In this document: piece by piece, positions 1-7,217 of the stretch | How the letters are laid out: each line of letters starts with the position of its first letter | Position numbering within the stretch: the first letter of the stretch is position 1 | Source of the DNA: Chitinophaga pinensis | GTDB lineage: Bacteria; Bacteroidota; Bacteroidia; NS11-12g; UBA955 | Assembly (NCBI GenBank): GCA_945865625.1 | Contig: CAMBFD010000006.1 | Location: 1-57,322, forward strand | Length of the DNA stretch: 57,322 nucleotides | Reading direction: 5' to 3' | The notes under the pieces: generated by a model | What the model was told of the DNA's origin: nothing | The model's input: the letters and a program-made list of their open reading frames with translations, nothing else | Database searches by the model: none | Made by a program: the position numbers and the translations under genes

Positions 1-231
1 TTCATAAATTTTATTTTCTTTTTTTAGAAGAACTTTTGTGGCTTTGAAATTTTCACCAGGATTGTATATGTCAAATGAAATCTCCTGCAATGAATTTGAT
101 TTAATTTTATAAGTATTGACACCTGTAATACCCGTTTTCAATGGCAAAAACAACCCACCAATGAGTACATATAGTACAAGGAGAACGCCTCCAATTTTCA
201 TTAATAGGTATTTTTTTGAATTATGATTCAT
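1..231 (-). CDS. Partial signal-anchored hypothetical protein (3' end outside window)
   Basis: An open frame runs off the left edge on the minus strand. It starts at an ATG at 229-231, overlapping the end of the proline dehydrogenase gene by 11 bases; a second in-frame ATG lies at 199-201. The N-terminus is lysine-rich and followed by one hydrophobic segment (IGGVLLVLYVLIGGLFLP), then a beta-rich stretch, which suggests a signal anchor with an extracytoplasmic domain. I do not recognise the family from 77 residues. Short anchored proteins of this look can occur near cytochrome c maturation genes in Bacteroidota, but that is only a weak recollection. The overlap suggests co-transcription with proline dehydrogenase. 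Confidence 0.5.
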   Translation of the reverse strand, partial: MNHNSKKYLLMKIGGVLLVLYVLIGGLFLPLKTGITGVNTYKIKSNSLQEISFDIYNPGENFKATKVLLKKENKIYE

Positions 232-1390
232 TTCTTCTACGTTTAATCTCGGTGTCAATCAATCCCAACTCGCGCCCCATTTGACCAGCGACACTGCTAT
301 TTTCTTGGGCCCTTCTTGTGAGGTATGGAATAACAGCATTCACCGGACCATAAGGAACATATTTCGCAACATTGTATTTAGAATGAGATAAATTGAAACT
401 AATATGATCGCTCATTCCAAGCAATTGAGAAAAATAAACCCTTGTATCGGTTTTATCCAATCCCTTTTCTGTCATCAATTGAACACCTAACATTGAACTA
501 TTTTCATTATGTGTTCCAACACAAATACTTACTTTATCGGAATTCTCGATACAAAACTTCAATGCCTCATTATAATCGCTATCAGTACTTTCTTTGTTTG
601 GTTGAATTGGATCTTGATAACCAAATTCAATGGCTCTGGCCCTTTCCTTTTCCATATAAGCCCCACGCACCAATTTAAATCCTAGAAATGCACTTGTCGT
701 TTTAATTTGATCTTTCAAATAAGCAAATCTATCGTGGCGATACAATTGCACTGTATTATAAATCAAAGCTTTAGTAGTATTGACTTCGCCCATGGCTTGT
801 TCAGCAAGTTGGTCAATGGCCAACTGAATCCATGATTCTTCTGCATCAATAAATAAACGCACATCATTTTTTTGAGCATGATAACAGATATCAAAAAATC
901 TTGCTTTACCATTGTCCCACAATGTTTGCTCAGATTCACTTAATTCAATGTTCGATGAAACCTTTTCAAGGACATGAGAGTCAATGATACCTGTTACTTT
1001 AAAAACTGCGAAAGGAATCGAAGCATTGCCATGTGCCATGTCAATCGTTTTTATAATTTCCGCAGCAGTAGATACAAATACGAGTTCGCTTTCTTCACCC
1101 TCAACTGAATAATCGAGAATTGTGCCAATGCCAGATTTTGCAAGCTGTTGAATAGCGTGAATGCATTCTTGGATGTTTTCACCACCACAAAATTGCTTGA
1201 AAATCGTGTCTTTAATCACAAATTTAAATCCCAAAGAAACTGCAATTTTCGCTAATCCTGGCCCCCATTTTAGCAAAATCGGATAATCGAATGAACGAAA
1301 AAGTAAACGAGCCCTACCTAAATCCTTATCGGTTTTATGTGCAAAAGCTGTTGCAGTATCCTGAAAAGAGATGTTTGAATTCACCTGCAT
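221..1390 (-). CDS. Proline dehydrogenase
   Basis: FAD-dependent proline dehydrogenase, a TIM-barrel PRODH domain that oxidises proline to pyrroline-5-carboxylate and feeds electrons to the quinone pool. Visible family motifs are GTILDYSVEG (about residue 88), FIDAEESW (about 177), LVRGAYMEKERARA (about 242), GTHNENS (about 292) and the C-terminal YVPYGPV...YLTRRAQEN segment with the substrate-binding arginines. At 389 residues it is a stand-alone enzyme of the size usual in Bacteroidota, not the long PutA fusion. It starts at ATG. The partial membrane-anchored gene downstream overlaps its stop. No P5C dehydrogenase is present in the window. Confidence 0.93.
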   Translation of the reverse strand: MQVNSNISFQDTATAFAHKTDKDLGRARLLFRSFDYPILLKWGPGLAKIAVSLGFKFVIKDTIFKQFCGGENIQECIHAIQQLAKSGIGTILDYSVEGEESELVFVSTAAEIIKTIDMAHGNASIPFAVFKVTGIIDSHVLEKVSSNIELSESEQTLWDNGKARFFDICYHAQKNDVRLFIDAEESWIQLAIDQLAEQAMGEVNTTKALIYNTVQLYRHDRFAYLKDQIKTTSAFLGFKLVRGAYMEKERARAIEFGYQDPIQPNKESTDSDYNEALKFCIENSDKVSICVGTHNENSSMLGVQLMTEKGLDKTDTRVYFSQLLGMSDHISFNLSHSKYNVAKYVPYGPVNAVIPYLTRRAQENSSVAGQMGRELGLIDTEIKRRRNES

Positions 1391-1485
1391 AATCCTTTCT
1401 ACAAAGAAACATCAAAAGGTCGATAGCAGAAAGAAAAATCTTCGAAAAGTGCGAAAAATATTGGGGAAACGAATCCGCAATTGTG

Positions 1486-3186
1486 TTAAATCAATCTCAA
1501 ATGCAATTTTTCAATAACCGTCGACAAATCCTTGTGCTTTTTTAAGAAATAATCGAGCTTTTCCTTGTCGGTGTATGGTCTTTTTTCAGTTTCTTCAACC
1601 GCACCCATCACTACAAGAACATTGTTAATGGTACTTCTTGATTTTTTAATCAAAAATTGCAACATCTGAATACGAATGTCTTCCATTGCCAATTCTTGCG
1701 CTTTGCTTGAAACAGTAAAAACAACTTGTTGTCCCTCCAAATGAAACAAAATCGACTTAATCAAGCCACTCACTCTCGAACTTTGCGACAGAGAGAATTC
1801 TTCCATCATTTGGTGAATGCTCGGTATAATAACATCTGCATTCATTGAAAGGGCAACCTCTTCCGAAGGTTTAGTGTCTAAGTTTTGAATCTCAGAATTT
1901 GAATCTACTTGAGCACTAATTTCCTTCTCTAACTTCTTTTGCTTGAATGTATTTCGGTCGAGTTTCCCCAGCCTGGTGGAGGTAATCTTTTCTTCAATAT
2001 GTTCTTTGATTGTTGGAACGGCCCTATCTTTTGAAACCACAGTATTTACTGTTGTCTTGGGGGGGGAGCTAAAATTAGGATTGGCTAATTTTTTTTTTAT
2101 ATCCTCCAAAGTGGGGATTTCCGAAATAAATTGCGCTAAATGTGCCAACTTTATGAGCATGAGCTCTATGAGAAGCCTCGGATTCCGACTAAACTTATAT
2201 TTTTCGTCGGTTTCATTGGTTAAATTCAAAGCATTGATAATTAGCCCCAAATCGAGCATTTTGGTTTGTTCAAGGTATTTCAATTTGAACGCTTGTGATA
2301 CATCTAACAATCGAAGTGTACTTTCGTCTTTACAAACCATTAAGTTTCTAAAATGTTGAGCCATGCCTGAAATAAACAATGAACCATCAAAACCTTTATT
2401 GAGAACATTATCGAAAATTAACAAAGCTTCAGCAATGTTTTGATGAATCAAAGTCTCTGTTACATCAAAGAAAGTATCAACATCGAGAATATTTAAGATT
2501 TCTACTGCCTTTTCATAGGTTACGTCACCTCTTGAGAAACTCACCAATTGATCGAACAAACTTAAAGCATCGCGCAATCCTCCATCTGCCTTTCTCGCAA
2601 TTAGGTGCAAAGCGTCATCAGAAGCCACAATATTCTCATTTTGAGCGATCATTTTAAGGTGCTCAACCATGTCTGAAGCTTCAATACGGTTGAAGTTGAA
2701 AACTTGGCAACGACTTAAGATAGTTGGAAGAATTTTATGTTTTTCAGTAGTCGCTAAAATAAAAATAGCATACGATGGTGGTTCTTCTAATGTTTTAAGG
2801 AAAGCATTAAAAGCGGCTGTCGACAACATGTGAACCTCGTCTATAATATAGACTTTATACTTTCCTACTTGAGGTGGTATTCTCACTTGATCTATTAAGT
2901 GACGAATGTCATCGACTGAATTATTTGAAGCGGCATCCAATTCAAAGATATTGAAAGCAAAATCCTGATTGGGATCTATGTTTTCATCTTGAATGTTAAT
3001 GACTTTAGCCAGGATTCTGGCGCATGTTGTTTTACCAACACCTCTCGGACCAGTAAACAAAAAAGCTTGAGCCAATTTGTTTCCGGTAATTTCGTGCATT
3101 AAAGTTTCGGCAACATGTTTTTGACCCACTACATCAGCAAATGTAGAAGGACGGTATTTACGGGCTGAAACGATGAATTGCTGCAC
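1486..3186 (-). CDS. dnaX: DNA polymerase III subunit tau/gamma
   Basis: Clamp-loader ATPase of the replicative polymerase. The AAA+ module is clear: Walker A GPRGVGKT (about residue 46), ELDAASNNSVDDIR, Walker B IIDEVHM (about 116) and the SRC arginine-finger motif LSRCQVF (about 158). A variable linker and tau-specific C-terminus follow, giving 566 residues. I chose GTG at 3184-3186 because family members begin shortly before FIVSARKYRPSTF; the ORF track adds 16 residues from a TTG. The four zinc-module cysteines known from E. coli DnaX are absent: the interval between ARILAK and FELDAASNN holds none. The coding strand has an A10 run at codons 363-366 and a C8 run 20 bases later (see findings). 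Neighbours are unrelated; the gene stands alone. Confidence 0.96.
   Translation of the reverse strand: MQQFIVSARKYRPSTFADVVGQKHVAETLMHEITGNKLAQAFLFTGPRGVGKTTCARILAKVINIQDENIDPNQDFAFNIFELDAASNNSVDDIRHLIDQVRIPPQVGKYKVYIIDEVHMLSTAAFNAFLKTLEEPPSYAIFILATTEKHKILPTILSRCQVFNFNRIEASDMVEHLKMIAQNENIVASDDALHLIARKADGGLRDALSLFDQLVSFSRGDVTYEKAVEILNILDVDTFFDVTETLIHQNIAEALLIFDNVLNKGFDGSLFISGMAQHFRNLMVCKDESTLRLLDVSQAFKLKYLEQTKMLDLGLIINALNLTNETDEKYKFSRNPRLLIELMLIKLAHLAQFISEIPTLEDIKKKLANPNFSSPPKTTVNTVVSKDRAVPTIKEHIEEKITSTRLGKLDRNTFKQKKLEKEISAQVDSNSEIQNLDTKPSEEVALSMNADVIIPSIHQMMEEFSLSQSSRVSGLIKSILFHLEGQQVVFTVSSKAQELAMEDIRIQMLQFLIKKSRSTINNVLVVMGAVEETEKRPYTDKEKLDYFLKKHKDLSTVIEKLHLRLI
2089..2098 (-). other. A10 homopolymer in dnaX: candidate slippage site
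   Basis: On the coding strand the zero frame reads ATA AAA AAA AAA TTA GCC. A shift to -1, or one extra A in the mRNA, gives ATT AGC CAA TCC TAA, a stop after four codons. A shift to +1, or one lost A, gives AAT TAG, an immediate stop. Either product would be about 366-370 residues, the size of clamp-loader domains I-III. GGAGG lies four bases upstream on the coding strand, although it also encodes part of LEDI. Recoding at a similar place in dnaX is known in E. coli (ribosomal -1 shift) and Thermus (transcriptional slippage on A9). Slippage here is inference. Confidence 0.55.
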
Positions 3187-3190
3187 AGTG

Positions 3191-3198
3191 CAAAATAA
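3191..3198 (-). promoter_or_regulatory. Near-consensus -7 element of dnaX
   Basis: TTATTTTG on the minus strand matches the Bacteroidota TAnnTTTG element at seven of eight positions. It ends four bases before the proposed GTG start, implying a leaderless or nearly leaderless dnaX transcript. It also makes the upstream TTG start used by the ORF track unlikely. Confidence 0.45.
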
Positions 3199-3210
3199 CT
3201 CTAATATTTT

Positions 3211-3227
3211 GTTCTGTACAACAGAAC
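3211..3227. promoter_or_regulatory. Perfect 7-bp dyad upstream of dnaX (candidate operator)
   Basis: GTTCTGT-ACA-ACAGAAC is a perfect inverted repeat with a 3-base centre. It sits about 13 bases upstream of the -7-like element of dnaX, over the expected -33 region. The position fits a repressor or activator site, but I cannot name the regulator. A second small dyad, TGCAC-A-GTGCA (3182-3192), covers the GTG start. Confidence 0.45.
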
Positions 3228-3283
3228 TTTTCAACGCTTTCTAACTTTAATCAACATTTTTAGATATTCTTTCCATTTTCCCA

Positions 3284-3291
3284 TTATTTTG
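3284..3291 (+). promoter_or_regulatory. Near-consensus -7 element of the redoxin gene
   Basis: TTATTTTG, the same seven-of-eight match to TAnnTTTG seen for the divergent dnaX, ends eight bases before the ATG at 3300. Confidence 0.4.
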
Positions 3292-3299
3292 CATTTGTT

Positions 3300-3824
3300 A
3301 TGAATATTGGAGATATTTTAAAGCCTTTTCAACTGAAGAGCACCAAAAATGAAATGGTAAGTTCTTATGATTTTTCAGATAAATATGCTTTCCTAGTTCT
3401 TGTAACCTCAAATCATTGCCCATATTCCCAAGCATACTGGCCTAGAATGATAAAATTGGCTCACACATTTGAAGAAGATAACCTCGGTTTTGTAGCAATC
3501 TGCGGAAATGATCCCTCAGTTCAACCTCAAGATAGTTTCGACAACATGAAACAATTGGCAACCCAATTTAGACTGCCATTCCCCTATTTACATGATGAAA
3601 ATCAAAATGTTATGAGAAACTTGGGTGCTCAAAAAACTCCAGAAGTTTTCTTATTTAATCAAAAGAGAGAATTGGTTTACAAAGGTGCAATTGACGATAG
3701 CTGGGAAAATGAAGCCACCGTTATGAGTGTTCATCTTGAAGATGCAATTGAATATACCTTAGATGGCATTGATATCGATTACCCAGAAGTTGATGCCGTA
3801 GGTTGCAGTATCAAATGGAAATAA
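3300..3824 (+). CDS. Thioredoxin-like redoxin (peroxiredoxin-like family)
   Basis: Cytoplasmic thiol redoxin of the AhpC/TSA-thioredoxin superfamily, 174 residues with no signal peptide. After the VLVTSNHCPYSQAYWPRM strand-helix region, Cys40 is in the peroxidatic position. The family pattern continues with NDP...DSFDNMKQLA, LPFPYLHDE and TPEVFLFN, and ends in VGCSIKWK, whose cysteine (about 169) could be the resolving thiol. There is no CxxC, so a peroxidase-like or general thiol role is more likely than a classical thioredoxin one. The stop codon abuts the ATG of the following dehydrogenase (TAA then ATG), indicating an operon. Confidence 0.85.
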   Translation: MNIGDILKPFQLKSTKNEMVSSYDFSDKYAFLVLVTSNHCPYSQAYWPRMIKLAHTFEEDNLGFVAICGNDPSVQPQDSFDNMKQLATQFRLPFPYLHDENQNVMRNLGAQKTPEVFLFNQKRELVYKGAIDDSWENEATVMSVHLEDAIEYTLDGIDIDYPEVDAVGCSIKWK

Positions 3825-4631
3825 ATGACAAAAGTAGCCATCATTACTGGAGCAAGCAGCGGCATTGGCCGTTCTCTGGCACTCAAAGGTGCTGAACTAG
3901 GCTATCATTTGTCGCTATTCGCCAGAAATATGGCCGCACTTGAATCCCTCAAAAGTGAGATTCAACAATTTTCTTCCGTAGAAGTATTATTGGTAAAAGG
4001 CGATGTAAGCATACATGATGACTGTGCTCGTCTTATAGACCAAACGGTTGAGAAATTTCATCATATTGACATTCTCATCAACAACGCAGGCATTAGTATG
4101 CGTTCATTATTTAAGGATGTGGATTTGAAGGTTATTGAATCTTTAATGAATACAAATTTCTGGGGTACAGTTTACTGTACGAAATTTGCACTTCCGCACC
4201 TACTCAATAGAAAAGGTACTGTAGTTGGTGTTTCTTCGATTGCTGGATTCAAAGGTTTACCCGCAAGAACGGGTTATTCAGCAAGTAAATTTGCAATGCA
4301 TGGATTTCTTGAAAGTTTGAGGGTTGAAAATCTCAAAACCGGACTAAATGTATTGATTGCTTGTCCGGGTTATACAAATTCAAACATTCGAAACACCGCA
4401 CTAAATAAAGATGGATTCGCTCAAGGCGACACCCCATTGAATGAAAGTAAACTTATGTCTTCAGAAAAGGTTGCCATGGAAATTTGGAACGCCATTGAAA
4501 AGCACAAACGATATTTAATTCTTACGCTTCAAGGAAAATTAGCTGTATTTTTAAATAAGGTTTCAACCAGACTCACCGATATTTTAACGTATAATGTCAT
4601 TAAAAAAGAACCAGATTCACCATTTAAATAA
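3825..4631 (+). CDS. Short-chain dehydrogenase/reductase
   Basis: Classical SDR, 268 residues, NAD(P)-dependent Rossmann oxidoreductase. The cofactor motif TGASSGIG is at residues 8-15, NNAG at about 87-90, the catalytic serine in VGVSSIAG at about 138 and the YSASK catalytic pair at about 152-156. The substrate cannot be read from sequence. The C-terminus has a hydrophobic/amphipathic stretch like that of membrane-associated SDRs of the DHRS7 type. It begins directly after the redoxin stop codon, so the two are probably co-translated. Confidence 0.9.
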   Translation: MTKVAIITGASSGIGRSLALKGAELGYHLSLFARNMAALESLKSEIQQFSSVEVLLVKGDVSIHDDCARLIDQTVEKFHHIDILINNAGISMRSLFKDVDLKVIESLMNTNFWGTVYCTKFALPHLLNRKGTVVGVSSIAGFKGLPARTGYSASKFAMHGFLESLRVENLKTGLNVLIACPGYTNSNIRNTALNKDGFAQGDTPLNESKLMSSEKVAMEIWNAIEKHKRYLILTLQGKLAVFLNKVSTRLTDILTYNVIKKEPDSPFK

Positions 4632-4741
4632 ATTTAAAGTTTAATGTTTAGCGTTTAAAGTTATTGATATTGATTTAGTTTCAAAAATTATATCAAAACG
4701 CAAAACCAACATTAAACTTTAATCAATAAACTTTAAACTCC
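4631..4741. repeat. Intergenic GTTTA-heptamer palindromic element, copy 1
   Basis: Left arm units resemble GTTTAAT, GTTTAGC and GTTTAAA; the right arm carries the reverse complement. The 15-base arms 4634-4648 and 4708-4722 are perfect inverted repeats, and a second pair (4653-4668 with 4722-4738) differs by one base in length. The word GTTTAGCGTTTAAAG (4646-4660) recurs exactly, inverted, in copy 3. It lies between the SDR and MarC genes and has no coding potential. Confidence 0.7.
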
Positions 4742-4747
4742 AAATAA

Positions 4748-5305
4748 ATGAATATCAACGAAGTTATAACCGTATTTTTTACACTTTTTGCTGTAATTGA
4801 CATGTTAGGATCAATTCCTATTTTGGTATCATTGAAAGAAAAAATTCCAGATATTAATCCTACAAAAGTCACTTTGGCGTCTGCGGCCTTAATGATTGGT
4901 TTTTTATATGTTGGAGATTATTTCTTGAAATATTTGGGTATCGACATTAAGTCGTTTGCCCTTGCCGGAAGCATTGTGATGTTCATTTTAGCATTGGAAA
5001 TGGTTTTGGGAATCGATATATTCAGAACTGATCCCAATACTCCAAGCGGCAGTATTGTGCCAGTTGCATTTCCTATCATAGCGGGTTCAGGAACATTAAC
5101 AACGATTTTATCTTTAAAGGCTATTTACGATAAAAGCACTATTTTAATGGGAATTTTGCCAAATATATTGTTGATTTTCATTGTTTTGAATACAACAGGG
5201 TTCATTGAAAAGAAAATTGGAAAAGCCGGAATGATTACAATCCGTAAATTTTTCGGAGTGATATTGCTTGCAATCGCTGTAAAGTTGTTTAAGGGGAATA
5301 TTTAA
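4748..5305 (+). CDS. MarC family integral membrane protein
   Basis: Polytopic inner-membrane protein of the MarC/UPF0056 family, 185 residues. It opens with FFTLFAVIDMLGSIPILVSL, the family signature region, and contains PVAFPIIAGSGTLTTIL in the middle, another conserved family segment. Several hydrophobic helices cover most of the length, consistent with the usual six. The physiological role of the family is unclear; the old link to multiple antibiotic resistance has not held up. The stop codon overlaps the stop of the convergent glycosyltransferase by four bases. Confidence 0.88.
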   Translation: MNINEVITVFFTLFAVIDMLGSIPILVSLKEKIPDINPTKVTLASAALMIGFLYVGDYFLKYLGIDIKSFALAGSIVMFILALEMVLGIDIFRTDPNTPSGSIVPVAFPIIAGSGTLTTILSLKAIYDKSTILMGILPNILLIFIVLNTTGFIEKKIGKAGMITIRKFFGVILLAIAVKLFKGNI

Positions 5306-6354
5306 CCCAAATACAACACTGTCATTTGATCCATAATTCTTTTGGAATCAATTTTATTTAATAATATCGAGCGTTTTTGCAATTGTTGAATTCGAGTGTC
5401 ATCGTTGGTTAATAGCACCAACTGCGAAGCCAGTTCTCGTTCGTCATTTGGATGAAAATACAACGCTGAATCCCCTGCCAATTCTGTAAAAATGGCATTC
5501 CTCGAAACTGCCATGGGTAATCCCACTGCGGCAGCTTCCGCCAATGGAATTCCAAATCCCTCAAGTAAACTTGGATACACAAATGCCGATGCGTTTTTCA
5601 TCAATTCGAACATTTGATCTTGCTGAACATTCAAAATTATTTCTACCCTATCTTGAAGTCCTAACTGATTGATTTGATTCTGAATAAACCCTGCCATTTC
5701 ACCATCTAATCCAGCCAATTTTAAATTCCAATTGTGTTGTTTTTTCGACAATTCAAAAGCTTGAATGAGGGTTAAATGATTCTTGCGTTTTGTGAAACTC
5801 GAAGTGTAAATGAAGTATTTTTCATCATTTAAAAAATGAGCCTTGTGATTATAATATTCTGAATCTACAGCTTGATATACAACCTCAATCTTTCCTTCTT
5901 TAACTTTATAGTATTTTTGAATCTCACTTGCTGTGGCTTCACTTGTGGCAATCACTTTGTCGGATTTCACCAATGCAAAACTTGTTTTTAAATGATAGAT
6001 TTTCCGATCAAAAAATGGGTAATAATCTGGAAATTGCTTAAAAATGACATCGTGAATGGTCACCACTTTTCTAATTTTTTGAGGGATATCAAATGGCAAT
6101 TCGTTCGATAACCCATGAAACACCTCGATTTTCTCCTTGGAAATGGATTTACCCATGCCCCAAGTTCTCCATAGCTTCGAATTTGATGTAGGGTAAACAA
6201 TTGATTCACTGGTATTTTCAATCAATTTGGGAACAAAAAGTTTCAATTCCCAACTCGGATGAAATTGATGTAAATCGGCAATCAACTTTCTAGAATAGTT
6301 TCCCAAACCAGAAGCATTTTGATAAAACCGTTTTGCATCAAATCCAATACGCAT
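5302..6354 (-). CDS. Glycosyltransferase family 4
   Basis: GT-B fold retaining glycosyltransferase, 350 residues. The N-terminal domain starts MRIGFDAKRFYQNASGLGNYSR, with the GxGNY acceptor-side loop. The C-terminal Glycos_transf_1 domain carries YTSSFTKRKNHLTLIQAF and the donor-binding block EGFGIPLAEAAAVGLPM (about 265-281). It probably transfers a nucleotide-sugar moiety to a cell-surface glycan or lipid on the cytoplasmic face; the substrate is unknown. Its ATG overlaps the dapD stop by one base, so the two are translationally coupled. It converges with marC with a 4-base overlap. Confidence 0.9.
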   Translation of the reverse strand: MRIGFDAKRFYQNASGLGNYSRKLIADLHQFHPSWELKLFVPKLIENTSESIVYPTSNSKLWRTWGMGKSISKEKIEVFHGLSNELPFDIPQKIRKVVTIHDVIFKQFPDYYPFFDRKIYHLKTSFALVKSDKVIATSEATASEIQKYYKVKEGKIEVVYQAVDSEYYNHKAHFLNDEKYFIYTSSFTKRKNHLTLIQAFELSKKQHNWNLKLAGLDGEMAGFIQNQINQLGLQDRVEIILNVQQDQMFELMKNASAFVYPSLLEGFGIPLAEAAAVGLPMAVSRNAIFTELAGDSALYFHPNDERELASQLVLLTNDDTRIQQLQKRSILLNKIDSKRIMDQMTVLYLG

Positions 6355-7169
6355 TATACCGCTACGTTAAAGTCCCTCAGTGCCTGATTTAAGGAGGTTT
6401 TTGTATCTGTACTTTCTTTTCTTTGACCAATGATCAAAGCGGCAGGAACATAAAATTCACCACCTGTAAATTCTTTTTTAATGCTACCTGGAATCACCAC
6501 ACTTCTCGGAGGTATATATCCTCTAGGCAACTCTTCACCCGTATTTACATCAAACACTTTGGTACTCATTGTTAGTGTTAAGCCAGCGCCTAAAACTGCT
6601 TCTTTACCCACATGAACACCTTCAACCACAATGCATCTACTTCCTACAAAACAATCGTCTTCAATAATCACTGGAGCCGCTTGAACTGGCTCTAATACTC
6701 CGCCAATTCCAACGCCACCGCTTAAATGAACGTTTTTACCTATTTGAGCGCAGCTTCCAACCGTTGCCCAAGTATCGACCATGGTTCCGGCATCAACAAA
6801 AGCGCCAATATTCACATAAGATGGCATTAATATTACCCCAGGGGAAATGTATGCCCCATGACGCGCCACTGCATGCGGTACAACCCGAATGCCTAATTCT
6901 TTATAATTCTTTTTCAACGGCATTTTATCATAAAATTCCATTGGACCAGCGTTAGAAACCGACATTTCACGCGTTGGAAAATATAAAATCACCGCCTTTT
7001 TCACCCAATCATTGACTGACCAAGTGCCATCAGAATTGGGCTGAGCCACCCTTAATCGACCTTTATCTAACTCTTCAATGATGTCTTCAATGATTTTAAC
7101 ATTTTCAACATTTTTCAACAATTCGCGATTATTCCAAATTTCTTCAATAATTTGCTGATGATTTTGCAT
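6354..7169 (-). CDS. dapD: 2,3,4,5-tetrahydropyridine-2,6-dicarboxylate N-succinyltransferase
   Basis: DapD succinylates tetrahydrodipicolinate in the lysine/diaminopimelate pathway, which supplies peptidoglycan and lysine. The 271-residue protein has the left-handed beta-helix hexapeptide repeats (VNIGAFVDAGTMVDTWATVG, IGKNVHLSGGVGIGGVLEP), the conserved EDDCFVGSRC and VGKEAVLGAG blocks, and a typical length. It implies the succinylase branch of DAP synthesis. It starts at ATG and is followed by the coupled glycosyltransferase. The S9 peptidase gene is divergent. Confidence 0.96.
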   Translation of the reverse strand: MQNHQQIIEEIWNNRELLKNVENVKIIEDIIEELDKGRLRVAQPNSDGTWSVNDWVKKAVILYFPTREMSVSNAGPMEFYDKMPLKKNYKELGIRVVPHAVARHGAYISPGVILMPSYVNIGAFVDAGTMVDTWATVGSCAQIGKNVHLSGGVGIGGVLEPVQAAPVIIEDDCFVGSRCIVVEGVHVGKEAVLGAGLTLTMSTKVFDVNTGEELPRGYIPPRSVVIPGSIKKEFTGGEFYVPAALIIGQRKESTDTKTSLNQALRDFNVAV

Positions 7170-7217
7170 GTTTTTATTATTTATGCAAATTTGCGAAAGA
7201 AAATTGGTAAACCCTCA

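Noticed and set aside
2059-2098. Homopolymer runs in dnaX as assembly errors
   Set aside because: The reading frame is intact through both A10 and C8, and the tau-like C-terminus reads as one sensible protein, so an indel error is not required. Read-level support would still be needed.
1943-2359. Plus-strand ORF inside dnaX and similar antisense ORFs of 60-140 codons across the window
   Set aside because: They lie wholly within confidently identified genes, have no family motifs, and appear as frame shadows of AT-rich coding sequence.
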